DNA of 64,000 nucleotides from Helicobacter sp. 11S02629-2 (GCF_002272875.1 NZ_MLAN01000003.1:97986-161985); one strand, 5' to 3'; numbered from the stretch's first letter, positions 18,358 through 28,332 are shown. A program made the numbers and translations. Notes: a model not told the origin generated them from the sequence alone.

Positions 18358-18939
18358 CTAACTTCCCTTAAGCACTTTTAAGACTGCTTCAACATAGAGT
18401 TTATACTCTAAGTCGTGTATATCTTTTTCATAATCTTTTATATTGCTAGCTTTTGGAATCTTTTCTTGCACTAAGATGGCTCCAGAATCTAGCTCCTTAG
18501 TCACGTAGTGCACGCTAACCCCACCAAACTGACTAGCATCTTTAAAACTATCTTCTATAGCATGAGCACCTTTATGGAGGGGTAAAAGTGAAGGGTGTAT
18601 GTTTAATATAGGGACTTTTATCCTGCTTAAAAAAGCCTCACTTAAGACACGCATAAAGCCTGCTAGCAAGATAAGATTAGGAGAAGATTCTAAGACTAAG
18701 TTAGCAAGAACGCTATCAAAGTCTTCTCTTCTAATAAAGTCTTTATGATTTAAGATAGCAGTTTTTACGCCTTTGCTTTGTGCTTTTAAAAGCCCTTTAG
18801 CATCAGGATTATTACTTATAACTTTTGATACAAAGGTATGCTTATCAAAGTAGGTTTTATCATGAAAGTGCCCTATTAGATTTAAGGCATTACTCCCAGC
18901 TCCACTAAGTAATATGACTAGGTTAAAAGGCTTTATCAT
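18358..18939 (-). CDS. purN: Phosphoribosylglycinamide formyltransferase PurN
   Basis: Transfers a formyl group from 10-formyl-THF to GAR in purine synthesis. The 193-residue protein shows LLSGAGSN near the N terminus for phosphate binding, the catalytic Asn-x-His in LNIHPSLLP and the family Asp in TKELDSGAI. Length is normal. The downstream membrane-protein gene starts one base beyond its stop codon. Confidence 0.93.
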   Translation of the reverse strand: MIKPFNLVILLSGAGSNALNLIGHFHDKTYFDKHTFVSKVISNNPDAKGLLKAQSKGVKTAILNHKDFIRREDFDSVLANLVLESSPNLILLAGFMRVLSEAFLSRIKVPILNIHPSLLPLHKGAHAIEDSFKDASQFGGVSVHYVTKELDSGAILVQEKIPKASNIKDYEKDIHDLEYKLYVEAVLKVLKGS

Positions 18940-19127
18940 ATAAAAGTCCTTACTTTTAAAGAAGTAGTTTAAATTGTAACATTTTTAAAGGCCTTAAGGA
19001 CTTTTTAATATTAGCCAAACATCAAAAAATAAAGCATCTTTTACTAAAAAGAAGCCCTTAAGACAACTCTTTTAAACTTATCTCATAAACTAAGAAGTCT
19101 TTGCAATATGCTTTTTATGGACTTTAC
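18940..19127. other. Spacer upstream of purN
   Basis: AT-rich sequence with the purN promoter side. No gene-like open frame or strong hairpin seen here. Confidence 0.4.
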
Positions 19128-19201
19128 TTCATAGCTAAATCTATAAAAGAACAAGCTAATGGTATAACTTAGATAAATGATGCTAATAAGAAGATGGTGT
19201 A
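19128..19201 (+). pseudogene. Possible decayed methyl-accepting chemotaxis protein fragment
   Basis: About 24 codons read FIAKSIKEQANGIT, a TAG stop, then INDANKKMV and a second stop. The pattern resembles the conserved signalling-hairpin region of chemoreceptors (EQANGI-Q-IN-A), with TAG where CAG (Gln) would be expected. Nothing recognisable remains on either side. The match is short and could be chance, but the motif order is specific. Confidence 0.35.
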
Positions 19202-19338
19202 GGGATGATAGATAAAAGCTTTTTGGAATCTGTTTTTATTAAAGTCATTACGATAAAGGACAAAAAATCATGACACAAAAGTCATATACTACTCACAAGA
19301 TATAAACTTAAATGTAGTAAAACAATGATATATAAAGC

Positions 19339-19365
19339 CCCTAGCAGGTAGTCTTACCGCTAGGG
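19339..19365 (-). terminator. Hairpin in the purN-dcuA gap
   Basis: CCCTAGC and GCTAGGG (19339-19345 and 19359-19365) pair, extended by GGTA/TACC after a single bulged A. On the minus strand the stem is followed by CTTTATATATC. It may end minus-strand transcription coming from dcuA. Confidence 0.4.
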
Positions 19366-19397
19366 TTTATTAAAAAATATTTAATAAAAGATAAAAG

Positions 19398-19505
19398 CTA
19401 CTTCATTCCAAGATGTGGAAAGATATAGCTAATCCAAGGCATACCAACTACTAAGTAGATGATAAGATAAAGCTTAGTGTATAAAAAAGTATCAAGATAA
19501 AAGTT
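19398..19505 (-). pseudogene. Possible C-terminal remnant of a membrane transporter
   Basis: A minus-strand open stretch of 35 codons with no start codon near its 5' end ends in a hydrophobic segment containing LIIYLVVGMPWISYIFPHLG and then TAG. The style matches the last membrane helix of dicarboxylate transporters (DASS or TRAP large subunit), which would fit the neighbouring dcuA, but the piece is too short to assign. The upstream part is lost. Confidence 0.3.
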
Positions 19506-19588
19506 TTAGTAAAAACTAAAACCTTATCTCTTTAGAATCTAGATTTTAAGACAGCCATAAAGGCTATCTTATACATATCACCAAAATC

Positions 19589-20986
19589 TTATAAGCTTAC
19601 ATATCCAGCAGCAGCAGCTATTAGATATCCAAAGATACAAGCTACGATAACTCCTAGAAGACCGGGTATTATAAAACTATGGTTTATAACAAACTTGCCT
19701 ATACGTGTAGTGCCTGATCTATCAAACTGTATGGCTGCTAAGTCACTTGGGTAAGTAGGTAAGATGTAGTAGCCATAGCAAGCTGAAGCAAAAGCTACTA
19801 TGATACCTGGGCTTACTCCTATACCTATAGCTAGTGGCACAAAGGCTACTAAGGCTGCAGCTTGAGAGTTAACAAACTTTGAGATGATAAGTAGCACTAT
19901 GGCATAAGTCCAAGGGTGCTGTGCGACTATATCGCCAAGTAAGGCTTTTATCATAGGAGTGTGAACTCCAAACATACTATCTGCCATCCAAGAGATTCCA
20001 AAGACGGCTACTAAGGCTATCATACCTGACTTAAAGATGGCATTTTGAGATATTTTTGAAGCATCAGTTTTGGTAAAGATAAGTATGAAAGTACCAGCTA
20101 GTAGCATGAAGATTTGTATGATATCTACCATACTCATAGCTTTCATCTTACCGTGTACTTCAAAGACTGGTCTTAACTCTTTAAAGTAGCCAAGTATCGC
20201 AACTATGACTATAGCCCCTAAGAAGATCCACATAGCAGCCCATTGTCTTTTAGCTAGCTTTTTGCCAATTAGTGAGCTTTCTCCAGTATCTCCATATAAG
20301 TGAGCTTTAAACTCTGGATCTTTTAATCTTTCTTGAAAAGCTTTATCTTTATCTAGTGACTTACCGCGAAACATAGAGTAGATTCCAACTGCTAACACAC
20401 CTATGTAAGTAGCAGGTATGGTGATTTTTAGCAAGTCTACATAGCCATCAAACCCAGCTAAGTGGGTTTTGTCATTTATTAAAAACGCTGTTAGTGTAAC
20501 TACAGCTACGCTTACTGGAGAGGCTATGATGCCAAGTTGTGAGCATATAGAGCTTGCTGCCATTGGGCGTTCTGGACGTATATTATTTTTTATAGCTATA
20601 TCATAAACTATGGGTAGTACTGTATAAACTACATGCCCAGTCCCACAAAGCACAGTTAGTGTACAAGTGACAAGTGGTGCTAATATGCTTACATATTTTG
20701 GATTCTTACGCAAAATCTTTTCTGCGATTTGAAGCATGACATCTAAGCCCCCGCTAGCTTGCAAAGTAGCTGAAGCACTCACAACTGCAAGTATAGTTAG
20801 CATAACTGATACAGCTGGCTTTCCTAAAGGCATATGGAATCCAAAGGCAAATACAAAAAGCCCAATTCCTCCTAAAAGCCCTAAAGCCATACCACCTTTT
20901 TTTGCCCCATAGAACAGACAAATAAGTACGATTATCAGTTCAATTATAAACTGCGTACCCTCGTTTAGATTTATTAAAAAGCTCAT
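19589..20986 (-). CDS. dcuA: Anaerobic C4-dicarboxylate transporter DcuA/DcuB
   Basis: Inner-membrane exchanger of fumarate, succinate, malate or aspartate used in fumarate respiration. The 465-residue protein has about ten to twelve hydrophobic helices and the family stretches [23 protein letters not shown] and [24 protein letters not shown] precedes the ATG. DcuA and DcuB cannot be told apart with confidence by eye. It stands alone, with long gaps on both sides. Confidence 0.9.
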   Translation of the reverse strand: MSFLINLNEGTQFIIELIIVLICLFYGAKKGGMALGLLGGIGLFVFAFGFHMPLGKPAVSVMLTILAVVSASATLQASGGLDVMLQIAEKILRKNPKYVSILAPLVTCTLTVLCGTGHVVYTVLPIVYDIAIKNNIRPERPMAASSICSQLGIIASPVSVAVVTLTAFLINDKTHLAGFDGYVDLLKITIPATYIGVLAVGIYSMFRGKSLDKDKAFQERLKDPEFKAHLYGDTGESSLIGKKLAKRQWAAMWIFLGAIVIVAILGYFKELRPVFEVHGKMKAMSMVDIIQIFMLLAGTFILIFTKTDASKISQNAIFKSGMIALVAVFGISWMADSMFGVHTPMIKALLGDIVAQHPWTYAIVLLIISKFVNSQAAALVAFVPLAIGIGVSPGIIVAFASACYGYYILPTYPSDLAAIQFDRSGTTRIGKFVINHSFIIPGLLGVIVACIFGYLIAAAAGYVSL

Positions 20987-21644
20987 TTCTTCCCCTTTTT
21001 AATGCCGTAATATTGATAGGCGAACTATACTCTTTTTTAGACTGCTTGTACATTCTGTTTACTAAAAATTTATAATTATAAGGTTGATTATTTATGAAAC
21101 TTAGAAGAGTTAAAATTGCTTAATATATTCACATTTTTGTATATTTCAGAAACATACGTGTAGTATAGAAAATGATCAAAATTGTATAAGTGGTATAAAA
21201 GAAACATATTTATAATGAAATGCAAGCTTTTTGTAGATATACCTAGTTACTAAAGTTCTTTAAAAAATATAAATTTATTGATAAATGAAATAGATGGAGG
21301 CAGAATTTTAAGATATATATTTATAATGATAAGGATAAATGAAACTAAAACATTACTTTATATAAGGTAAATATTAGATTGTGTATTAAATTAACTTATA
21401 GAATCTAAGAATATATGACTTGCTTTATCTTGAATTTTAATCACTTCTATCATCACTACAAAAATATTAATATTGGTACTAGGAGACCAAAGGTTAATGT
21501 GGTAGTTAAATATTTTTAGATTCTATAAGTTTAGAAAATCTATTTTGTTATGAAAGCTATTTCTTAGCTAAGTCATTACAAGGATTACAGTATGCATGGA
21601 ATAGCATAGCCACTATTAAAAATAAGCAAGCTTTATGCTAAGAG
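20987..21644. other. Long gene-free gap between dcuA and dnaB
   Basis: About 660 AT-rich bases that include the dcuA promoter side and the sequence downstream of dnaB. I see only very short open frames and a loose AAAAATATT/AATATTTTT pairing near 21465-21516. No tRNA, ribosome-binding site with an open frame, or known RNA was recognised. Confidence 0.4.
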
Positions 21645-23099
21645 TTAAATCTCAACTTCTAAAACATCATCATCTATCACAAAAGTACCTTCTTGATGCT
21701 CTATATAGTCTTTTCTAGGTTTATCTTTAAATAGCGTTAAGTGTTTTACAAACTCAACATACACTGTCTCAACCTCGCCATTTCTGTTTTTGGCAACTAT
21801 TAGCTCAGCATCTTCTATAGGTTTTTTGACAAACTGCTCTAGCTTTTCTTTCTTTCCCGCCTCTTCAAGCTTTTTGCGCTTAGCGTTAAACTCCCTTTCT
21901 TTATAGATATCATCCCTATATAAAAAGATTATCACATCAGCATCTTGCTCTATAGCCCCACTATCACGAAGGTCACTAAGCATAGGGCGTTTATCATCCC
22001 TTGCTTCAAGGGCACGGTTAAGCTGGGAAAGCACTACTATAGGCATATTAAGCTCTTTGCTTAAAAGCTTCAAGTTACGGCTTATCTCCCCTATCATTTC
22101 AACCCTTTGAAGCTTACTATCCCCTTCCATAAGCTGTAAGTAATCTATAAAGCATATACCTAGGTTTGGATTTTGCATCTTTAAGCGGCGTAAAGAGCTT
22201 CTTAAAGTGGCTATGTTTACATTGCTTTTTTCACTTATAAAAAGCTTTTTGCTTTCTAGCTCATTTAAAGCTTTTTGAAACTTTACTAACTGAGCATCAT
22301 CTAGATTCCCACTTCTTAGATCCTGTAAAGGCACGCCACTTATGATAGCTATAGCCCTAAGTATAAGCTGATCTGAAGGCATCTCTAGGCTAAATATAGC
22401 TACCTCGCTACCTTTTTCCAGCATATTTAAAGCAAGGCTTAGTAAAAAAGAAGTTTTTCCCATAGCTGGCCTTGCGCCTATTATTATAAGTTCGCCCGGG
22501 TTAAACCCAGTAGTTATTTTATTAAGATAGTAAAAGCCTGTATCAACGCCTGTAACCCCACTTCTTTCTTTTGCTCTTTTTAGGTTTTGCAAGATTAACT
22601 CATAGCTATCTTTAGGTCTTAAAAACTCACTTAAAGTAGTAGTATCTCCAACTGCTAGGGCATAAAGCTGCCTTTCTGCAAACTCTAGTATCTCACCTGC
22701 TTCAAGACTAGAATCTTGTACCTTGCTACTAAGCTCACTAGAAAGCTTTGCTATAGCACGCTTCATACTAGCACGCTTTATAAGCTTGGCGTACTCACTT
22801 AGCGGGTTAAGTGGACTTTGTGAGAAGATATCCATAAGGATAGAATCTTCAATCTTGTTATTAGGCAAAAGCTTATCAAGCTCTTTTTTAAGGAAGTAAA
22901 AATCTATCGGGCTACTATCTAAGCTTAAACGTGTAAAAGCCTTATATATACTAGCGTGCAAGGGGTCATAAAAGTCAGCATCTTGAAGTATGTCTTCTAT
23001 AGACTCAAAGTTACTTGGGTCTAGGAGTATGGAGCTTAGGACTGATCTTTCTAGCTCTAGGAGAGTTTTTACTTCATTGGCAGATTGTATGAATTCCAT
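21645..23099 (-). CDS. dnaB: Replicative DNA helicase DnaB
   Basis: Hexameric helicase that unwinds DNA at the fork. The 484-residue protein has the N-terminal DnaB domain (about 10-115) and a RecA-like ATPase with Walker A GARPAMGKTS, Walker B-like CFIDYLQLM and the SQLNR/RPMLSDLRDSGAIEQDAD block. No intein is present. Length is as expected. Confidence 0.97.
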   Translation of the reverse strand: MEFIQSANEVKTLLELERSVLSSILLDPSNFESIEDILQDADFYDPLHASIYKAFTRLSLDSSPIDFYFLKKELDKLLPNNKIEDSILMDIFSQSPLNPLSEYAKLIKRASMKRAIAKLSSELSSKVQDSSLEAGEILEFAERQLYALAVGDTTTLSEFLRPKDSYELILQNLKRAKERSGVTGVDTGFYYLNKITTGFNPGELIIIGARPAMGKTSFLLSLALNMLEKGSEVAIFSLEMPSDQLILRAIAIISGVPLQDLRSGNLDDAQLVKFQKALNELESKKLFISEKSNVNIATLRSSLRRLKMQNPNLGICFIDYLQLMEGDSKLQRVEMIGEISRNLKLLSKELNMPIVVLSQLNRALEARDDKRPMLSDLRDSGAIEQDADVIIFLYRDDIYKEREFNAKRKKLEEAGKKEKLEQFVKKPIEDAELIVAKNRNGEVETVYVEFVKHLTLFKDKPRKDYIEHQEGTFVIDDDVLEVEI

Positions 23100-23212
23100 T
23101 TATGTTTTCCTCTGTGTCTTTAAGGTAGGGATTATAAGTCTTTTGTGCTTAAGGGCTAGTTATGTTTTAAGTAAACATGCTATCAAGCTTTCTTGGACAC
23201 TATGATTGCACT

Positions 23213-23312
23213 ATTTTAGTCTTTCAATATTATTTTGTCATTGCTAAAAGTGCAAAATACACGACATGGCAATGATATAAAATAATTAACTAATTGAAAC
23301 AATGACTAAAAT
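23213..23312. repeat. 100-bp imperfect inverted repeat between dnaB and hsrA
   Basis: Four blocks pair in nested order: ATTTTAGTC/GACTAAAAT (23213-23221 with 23304-23312), TTTCAAT/ATTGAAA (23222-23228 with 23293-23299), ATTATTTT/AAAATAAT (23229-23236 with 23279-23286) and TCATTGC/GCAATGA (23238-23244 with 23269-23275). Small bulges, all larger on the right side, separate them around a 24-nt loop. It could be a structured RNA, a terminator downstream of hsrA, or the relic of a small mobile repeat. Confidence 0.55.
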
Positions 23313-23424
23313 GGTTTATATGAAGAAAGAACTAAAAGCCTAAAAAGACTAAATAGCTAAAGTGGTTATGTTCTTTTTAAAAAACATGATAAAAGTTTGT
23401 GGGCTTTTAAAGCCCTAAAATGGG

Positions 23425-24084
23425 TTACTTTTTAGGATAGCAAAAGCGATAGCCCCTGCGTCTAACTGTCTCTATAGTATCTATGCCTAAGATTTTATCC
23501 ATCTTTTGTCTTATCTGATTGATAGCAACTTCTATAACGTTAGGAGTTACAAGCTCTGGCTCTTCCCATATGGCATTTAAAAGCTGCTCTTTGCTAACTA
23601 TTTGGTCTTTGTGTCTTGCAAGGTGGGTTAAAACTTCAAAAGGCTTGCCTTTAACTTCAACTTCTTTACCTTTAAACATGATGCGCTCTTCATCTGGGAT
23701 AATAACTAAGTCTTCTATCTCTATGATGTTTGATTTGATAAGTTTTAGTCTAGTCTCTATCCTAGCAAGTAAGATTTCAATATTAATAGGAGTGTTAACA
23801 TAGTCATCAGCACCGCAGTTTAGTGCCTCTAACTCATGCTGTACTGAGTTAGAAAATATGATAACTGGTACTTGACCGTGTTTTTCTCTAACGCTTGTAA
23901 TGATATCATTCCCACTACCATCACTCAAAACCCACGCACTCAAAACTAGATCATAGTTTCTTATGCCTATATAGTACTTGCCATCTTTCATATTTTCTGC
24001 GATGTCTAGTTGGTATTTATTTGTGAGAGATTCATGCAAAGTTTTATGTTGGGAAGATGTATCTTCGATAAGCAAAATTCGCAT
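23425..24084 (-). CDS. hsrA: Orphan response regulator HsrA (HP1043-like)
   Basis: OmpR-family transcription factor, essential in H. pylori and Campylobacter. The C-terminal winged helix (about 120-217) carries the very conserved stretches EVKGKPFEVLTHLARH, EQLLNAIWEEPE, TPNVIEVAINQIRQKMDK and ETVRRRGYRFCYPK. In the receiver domain the phospho-acceptor Asp is replaced by Ser (residue 49, in YDLVLSAW) and the switch Lys by Thr (residue 98, in VNTP), so phosphorylation-independent control is expected, as known for HsrA. I start at ATG 24084; a TTG directly before it also reads in frame. AAAGG lies eight bases upstream. Confidence 0.93.
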   Translation of the reverse strand: MRILLIEDTSSQHKTLHESLTNKYQLDIAENMKDGKYYIGIRNYDLVLSAWVLSDGSGNDIITSVREKHGQVPVIIFSNSVQHELEALNCGADDYVNTPINIEILLARIETRLKLIKSNIIEIEDLVIIPDEERIMFKGKEVEVKGKPFEVLTHLARHKDQIVSKEQLLNAIWEEPELVTPNVIEVAINQIRQKMDKILGIDTIETVRRRGYRFCYPKK

Positions 24085-24102
24085 CAAAAGTACCTTTAAA
24101 TT

Positions 24103-24108
24103 AGTATA
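24103..24108 (-). promoter_or_regulatory. hsrA -10 box
   Basis: TATACT on the minus strand within TTTTATACTAAT, placed about 20 bases before the hsrA ATG, which leaves a leader of only about a dozen bases. An inverted pair GCTTAA/TTAAGC (24148-24153 and 24161-24166) lies about 40 bases upstream and could be an autoregulatory site. Confidence 0.45.
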
Positions 24109-24167
24109 AAATTCAATTCTGCGTTGATTATAACATTAAAAATGGAAGCTTAAACAAATATTAAGCA

Positions 24168-24192
24168 AAAACTTAAAAAAAGTTTAAGTTTT
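24168..24192 (-). terminator. Hairpin at the end of ubiE
   Basis: AAAACTTAAA (24168-24177) pairs with TTTAAGTTTT (24183-24192) around 5 nt, overlapping the last bases of ubiE. On the minus strand the second arm runs into TTTTTGC. A weak all-AT terminator, or part of the hsrA upstream region. Confidence 0.4.
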
Positions 24193-24919
24193 AAGTTTTC
24201 TTAGCAATAACTAATGCACTAATTCCAGAGTAGCTTTTTACAAAAACACTCTCCATCCCACTTGCTAAAAGCTCCTCACTTAAGCCTTCTTTGGTTATAA
24301 AACTATCTATAGAGGCTGGAAGATACTTATAAGCTTTAAAGTTTTTAGATATTAAGCCGCCTATTATAGGGAGGGCGTATTTTGTATACAAATACATAGG
24401 ATAGGTGAGAAGATTAAATTTTTTTTGACTTGCAAACTCTAAAATAACCACCACGCCATTAGGCTTTAAAACTCTATGAAACTCTTTTAGGGCATCTTTT
24501 CTATCTACGACATTTCTTAAGCCATAAGCTATAGAAACTATATCTACTGAATTATCCGGCAAGGGTATATTAGTAGCACTTGCTATGTGAAGATTAGATT
24601 CCATAGATGGGATTTTTTTCTTAGCTATATCAAGCATGCCAGAAGAAGGATCAAACCCGTTAATTGATTTTATCTCTATATTGTGCAAGATGGCACTTTC
24701 TTGCCAGTGTATTAGCATATCACCCGTTCCACAAGCTACATCTGCTATATCTACGTGCCTGTTTTCAAGGGCTAAAAAAGCTTCTTTACAAGCTTCTTTC
24801 CTCCAACTCACATCTATGCCTAAGCTCAAAAGTCTGTTAGCCTTGTCATAAGTTGGTGCTATGTCATCAAACATATTTATAATATCTTGTTGTTTTTGCG
24901 ACTTAGTATCTTTTTTCAT
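24191..24919 (-). CDS. ubiE: Demethylmenaquinone methyltransferase UbiE/MenG
   Basis: SAM-dependent last step of menaquinone synthesis. The 242-residue protein has SAM motif I DVACGTGDML, the family stretch IAYGLRNVVDRKDALKEFHR and VVILEFA. Members of this group use menaquinone only, so MenG activity is the likely role. It begins 10 bases after argH ends, so the two are probably cotranscribed. Confidence 0.94.
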   Translation of the reverse strand: MKKDTKSQKQQDIINMFDDIAPTYDKANRLLSLGIDVSWRKEACKEAFLALENRHVDIADVACGTGDMLIHWQESAILHNIEIKSINGFDPSSGMLDIAKKKIPSMESNLHIASATNIPLPDNSVDIVSIAYGLRNVVDRKDALKEFHRVLKPNGVVVILEFASQKKFNLLTYPMYLYTKYALPIIGGLISKNFKAYKYLPASIDSFITKEGLSEELLASGMESVFVKSYSGISALVIAKKT

Positions 24920-24929
24920 TAAGCTTCTT

Positions 24930-26327
24930 TTAGGAGTTTAAGGTTTGTTTTAACCACTGTTTTATCTCTTCTATCTGAGAGAGAGTTTGAGATGAAGCAG
25001 TGCCGCCTAGCGTATCACGTCTTTCCATGCAGGAGTTTAAATCAAGTGTCTTTTTAAGGACTTTGAAATCTACATCTTTTGGAAGCAAGTCTTTTAGCTC
25101 ATGCAAGTCTATTTGGCTAAGATCTAGCCCTAAACTTTCAGCCTTTAAAACACACCTTCCTACTATGTGATGTGCATCTCTAAAAGCTATAGCATGCTCT
25201 TTAACTAAAAAGTCAGCTAAGTCTGTTGCGTTTAAGTGACCTTTTTGACACATAGCAAGCATGTTTTCTTTATGTATGCTTAAAGTTTCAAGTGAAGCTT
25301 TTAATATAAGAAGTGAGATCTTAGCAGTAGCTACACTATCAAAAACGCCCTCTTTATCTTCTTGCATGTCTTTGTTATAAGCTAAAGGTAGGCCTTTAAG
25401 CACAGTTAAAAGCGCCATTAGATTCCCAAAAGTACGCCCACTCTTACCACGTAAAAGCTCAGCAACGTCAGGGTTTTTCTTTTGAGGCATTATAGAGCTT
25501 CCAGTTGAGTACTCATCACTAAAGCTTACAAACTTAAACTCATAACTACTCCAAAGTATAAGCTCTTCTGCCATCCTTGATATATGCATCATCAAAGTAG
25601 CTATAGCATAGCTTAGATCTAGTGCAAAGTCGCGACTACTAACGCTTTCCATGGCATTCATACTTGCACGCGTATAGCCTAACTCTTTTGCTACAAAATC
25701 CCTATCATTACCATAAACACTACCAGCTAGGGCTGCACTTCCTAAAGGACACTCATCATTTCTTTCTTTTGCACTTTTAAAGCGAAGATAGTCTTTTTTA
25801 AGACTAGCCACCCAAGCCATTAAGTGAAAGCCAAAACTTATAGGCTGTGCGTGCTGAAGGTGGGTCATACCCGGCATCAAAGTGGTGGTATGAAGGCTTG
25901 CTAGATTTGTTAAAGTAGTGATTAGCTCTAATATGAGGTTTTGTAAATACGCATTTTCTTCATTGCAGTAAAGGCTAAAGTCTAGGGCTACTTGGTCGTT
26001 TCTTGACCTTGCTGTGTGAAGCTTTTTTCCAACTTCACCTATTAGCTCAGTTAGTCTGGTCTCTATACTCATGTGTATATCTTCATGAGAAAGCTTGAAA
26101 ACAAACTTGCCCTCTTCTATCTCTTTTTGAACTCTCTCTAATCCAGCAGTTATAGAATCTAGTTCTTCTTTAGTTAAGATTCCTATCTTAAAAAGCCCTT
26201 TTGCGTGGGCTTTAGATCCTTTTATATCTTGCTTGTAAAGTGTTTTATCAAAATCTATACTTGCGTTAAACAGCTCTAAAAGCTCTGATTGACTCTGGCT
26301 AAATCTAGTTCCCCACAACTTCATCAT
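24930..26327 (-). CDS. argH: Argininosuccinate lyase
   Basis: Last step of arginine synthesis: cleaves argininosuccinate to arginine and fumarate. The 465-residue protein starts KLWGTRF, contains [23 protein letters not shown] and the superfamily signature [12 protein letters not shown]. Full length. Two Met codons open the frame (MMKLWG); either may be used. It follows hemJ by 8 bases. Confidence 0.97.
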   Translation of the reverse strand: MMKLWGTRFSQSQSELLELFNASIDFDKTLYKQDIKGSKAHAKGLFKIGILTKEELDSITAGLERVQKEIEEGKFVFKLSHEDIHMSIETRLTELIGEVGKKLHTARSRNDQVALDFSLYCNEENAYLQNLILELITTLTNLASLHTTTLMPGMTHLQHAQPISFGFHLMAWVASLKKDYLRFKSAKERNDECPLGSAALAGSVYGNDRDFVAKELGYTRASMNAMESVSSRDFALDLSYAIATLMMHISRMAEELILWSSYEFKFVSFSDEYSTGSSIMPQKKNPDVAELLRGKSGRTFGNLMALLTVLKGLPLAYNKDMQEDKEGVFDSVATAKISLLILKASLETLSIHKENMLAMCQKGHLNATDLADFLVKEHAIAFRDAHHIVGRCVLKAESLGLDLSQIDLHELKDLLPKDVDFKVLKKTLDLNSCMERRDTLGGTASSQTLSQIEEIKQWLKQTLNS

Positions 26328-26335
26328 TACAAACT

Positions 26336-26770
26336 TTAAAATGGTCTAATAACTATCATATAAACTATTATGATTAGTAGTATTGTAGGTACTTCATTGA
26401 AAATCCTAAAAAACTTCGAACTTCTTTTTACATTATTAGTTCTAAACTTTTTAACATAGTTCCCACACATAAAGTGATAAATTATTAATAAAACAACACA
26501 TAGTAACTTAACGTGCATAAAGCCACCAGAAGTCATTATACTTGGGTTTATACCTATTAAAATCACTCCAGTTATAACTGTTAAGACAAGCGCTGGCCAA
26601 CCTATGTAGTAATAAAGCTTATGCTCTTGTACACGCACAACTTTTACGTAATCTGCTAAAGTCATATTTTCAACATGATACACAAAAAGCCTAGGCAGAT
26701 AAAAAAGTGTCGCCATCCATGATATTAAAAAAAGCAGGTGTAGTGCTAAAACATATGAGTAAAATTCCAT
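26336..26770 (-). CDS. hemJ: Protoporphyrinogen oxidase HemJ
   Basis: Inner-membrane enzyme for the penultimate step of haem synthesis in bacteria without HemG/HemY. The 144-residue protein has four hydrophobic helices, the N-terminal conserved His in [12 protein letters not shown] with [22 protein letters not shown] and the closing [21 protein letters not shown] region. Haem production also serves the cytochrome c peroxidase encoded at 32 kb. Confidence 0.9.
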   Translation of the reverse strand: MEFYSYVLALHLLFLISWMATLFYLPRLFVYHVENMTLADYVKVVRVQEHKLYYYIGWPALVLTVITGVILIGINPSIMTSGGFMHVKLLCVVLLIIYHFMCGNYVKKFRTNNVKRSSKFFRIFNEVPTILLIIIVYMIVIRPF

Positions 26771-26882
26771 ACCATTCCTTCAGTATTTTATTTTATATCT
26801 CATATATTAAAGTAGGAGATATAAACTACGCATCTTACCTAATCTATCTCTATAGACTAGATAATACAAATTGAATGATAAA

Positions 26883-27167
26883 TTATTTTACTTTAGAAAT
26901 TTTATCTTTGAGAGTTTTGCTAGGGCGAAATCTTGGGACAAACTTATCTTCTGTTTTGTAAGTCTTATCAGTTCCTGGAACTTTTCCAGTTTTACCTTTT
27001 TGAAGGTTGTTTTCAAACTTTCCAAAACCAGCTAATTCTATGCTTTCATTAGATTCTAAAACTTTTTCTACTGCCCCGATAAATGCTTTTAAAGCTTTTT
27101 CAGCATCGACCTTTTTGTCATAGCCTCCAATTTCTTTCATAGATTCTATAAAATCTGCCTTGTTCAT
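26883..27167 (-). CDS. hup: DNA-binding protein HU
   Basis: Nucleoid-associated histone-like protein of 94 residues. It starts MNKADFIESMKEIGG and has the AGFGKFE turn and the DNA-binding arm with PGTDKTYKTEDKFVPRFRPSKTLKD. The arm carries Asp-Lys-Thr-Tyr where many HU proteins have RNPxTGE, as seen in Helicobacter. AAGGAG precedes the ATG. Single gene, divergent from gap. Confidence 0.95.
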   Translation of the reverse strand: MNKADFIESMKEIGGYDKKVDAEKALKAFIGAVEKVLESNESIELAGFGKFENNLQKGKTGKVPGTDKTYKTEDKFVPRFRPSKTLKDKISKVK

Positions 27168-27291
27168 AGCATTCTCCTTGTGTATTTTTAACTTTTTATA
27201 TAAAGTGGTAGCATTTTATCTATAATCTTTATTCAAAATCAAGGCGTGCAAACCACATAACCTTGGATCAAACTAAACATAAAGGTGAAAA

Positions 27292-28278
27292 ATGAGCAAA
27301 ATAAAAGTAGCAATAAACGGAACTGGAAGAATAGGACTAGGTTGTGCAAGGCTTATAGGAGAGAGGGATGACATGGAGTTAGTAGCCTTAAACTCGACTG
27401 CAAGTGTAGATATGCTACTTCACTTAATCAAGTATGATTCAGTACATGGAAGTTATGAAGCACATAAAGTTGATGATTCCACTTTAAGTATAGGAAAAAG
27501 TAAAAAAGTAAAGGTTTTAAGTAACAGAGATATAAAAGAACTTAACTTTGGCGAGGCAACTTGCGTCTTAGAATGCACCGGTAAGTTTAACGATCTTGAA
27601 AACGCTAGCCTTCACTTACAAAATAATGTCAAAAAAGTAATCATCTCAGCCCCTGCGAAAAATACCCCTATGTTTGTATATGGGGTTAATCACAAAGCCT
27701 ATAAAGGAGAGGCAGTTATCTCTAATGCAAGCTGTACTACTAACGCCCTAGCCCCAGTTATAAAAGTACTACATGATACTTTTGGGCTAGAAAAAGCTCT
27801 AATGACTACAATCCACAGCTACACAAATGACCAAAATGTCCTAGATGTCAAGCACAAAGACAAAAGGCGTGCAAGGGCAAGTGCGCTAAATATGATTCCA
27901 ACTTCTACAGGAGCTGCTTTAGCTATAGGCAAAATATTGCCTGAGTTAAATGGCAAACTAGATGGCTTTGCTGTGCGTGTGCCAACTCCAGATGTAAGCT
28001 TAATAGATGTAAGTGCTACTCTTAAAAAAGACACAACTAAAGAAGAGTTAAACGAAGTCTTTACTAAAGCTTCAAAAGATTCCATGAAAGGCATCATTGA
28101 AATAGATAATGATGAAAGAGTAAGTAGTGACTTTATAGGCTCAAGATTTAACTGCATCTATGTGCCTGATAAAACCCTAGCCTTGGGTAATAATATAAAA
28201 GTTTTAGCTTGGTATGATAATGAGATAGGCTACGTAGATAGACTACTTCATATGGCACTTTATGCTAGCACTAATTAA
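27292..28278 (+). CDS. gap: Glyceraldehyde-3-phosphate dehydrogenase
   Basis: Glycolysis and gluconeogenesis enzyme of 328 residues. The NAD motif reads INGTGRIGLG rather than the usual INGFGRIGR, the same variant as H. pylori HP1346. The catalytic ASCTTN has Cys148; later motifs are HSYTNDQ, RRARA and WYDNEIGY. AAGGTG lies upstream of the ATG. Single gene, followed by a palindromic terminator. Confidence 0.96.
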   Translation: MSKIKVAINGTGRIGLGCARLIGERDDMELVALNSTASVDMLLHLIKYDSVHGSYEAHKVDDSTLSIGKSKKVKVLSNRDIKELNFGEATCVLECTGKFNDLENASLHLQNNVKKVIISAPAKNTPMFVYGVNHKAYKGEAVISNASCTTNALAPVIKVLHDTFGLEKALMTTIHSYTNDQNVLDVKHKDKRRARASALNMIPTSTGAALAIGKILPELNGKLDGFAVRVPTPDVSLIDVSATLKKDTTKEELNEVFTKASKDSMKGIIEIDNDERVSSDFIGSRFNCIYVPDKTLALGNNIKVLAWYDNEIGYVDRLLHMALYASTN

Positions 28279-28308
28279 AATCCTTGCGTCTTAAACGCCT
28301 AGATTAGC

Positions 28309-28332
28309 CCTTAGATTCTATAGAATCTAAGG
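28309..28332. terminator. 24-bp perfect palindrome after gap
   Basis: CCTTAGATTCTA followed directly by TAGAATCTAAGG, between the convergent genes gap and actP. On the plus strand it runs into CTTTTAAAC. Probably a two-way terminator. Confidence 0.55.

Noticed and set aside
19548..19570. AAGACAGCC/GGCTATCTT hairpin as dcuA terminator
   Set aside because: One mismatch in the stem and an A-run instead of a T-run on the minus strand; not convincing.
20987..21060. FNR/CRP-like site before dcuA
   Set aside because: Only loose half-sites (TTGAT, ATGAA) were seen, with wrong symmetry.
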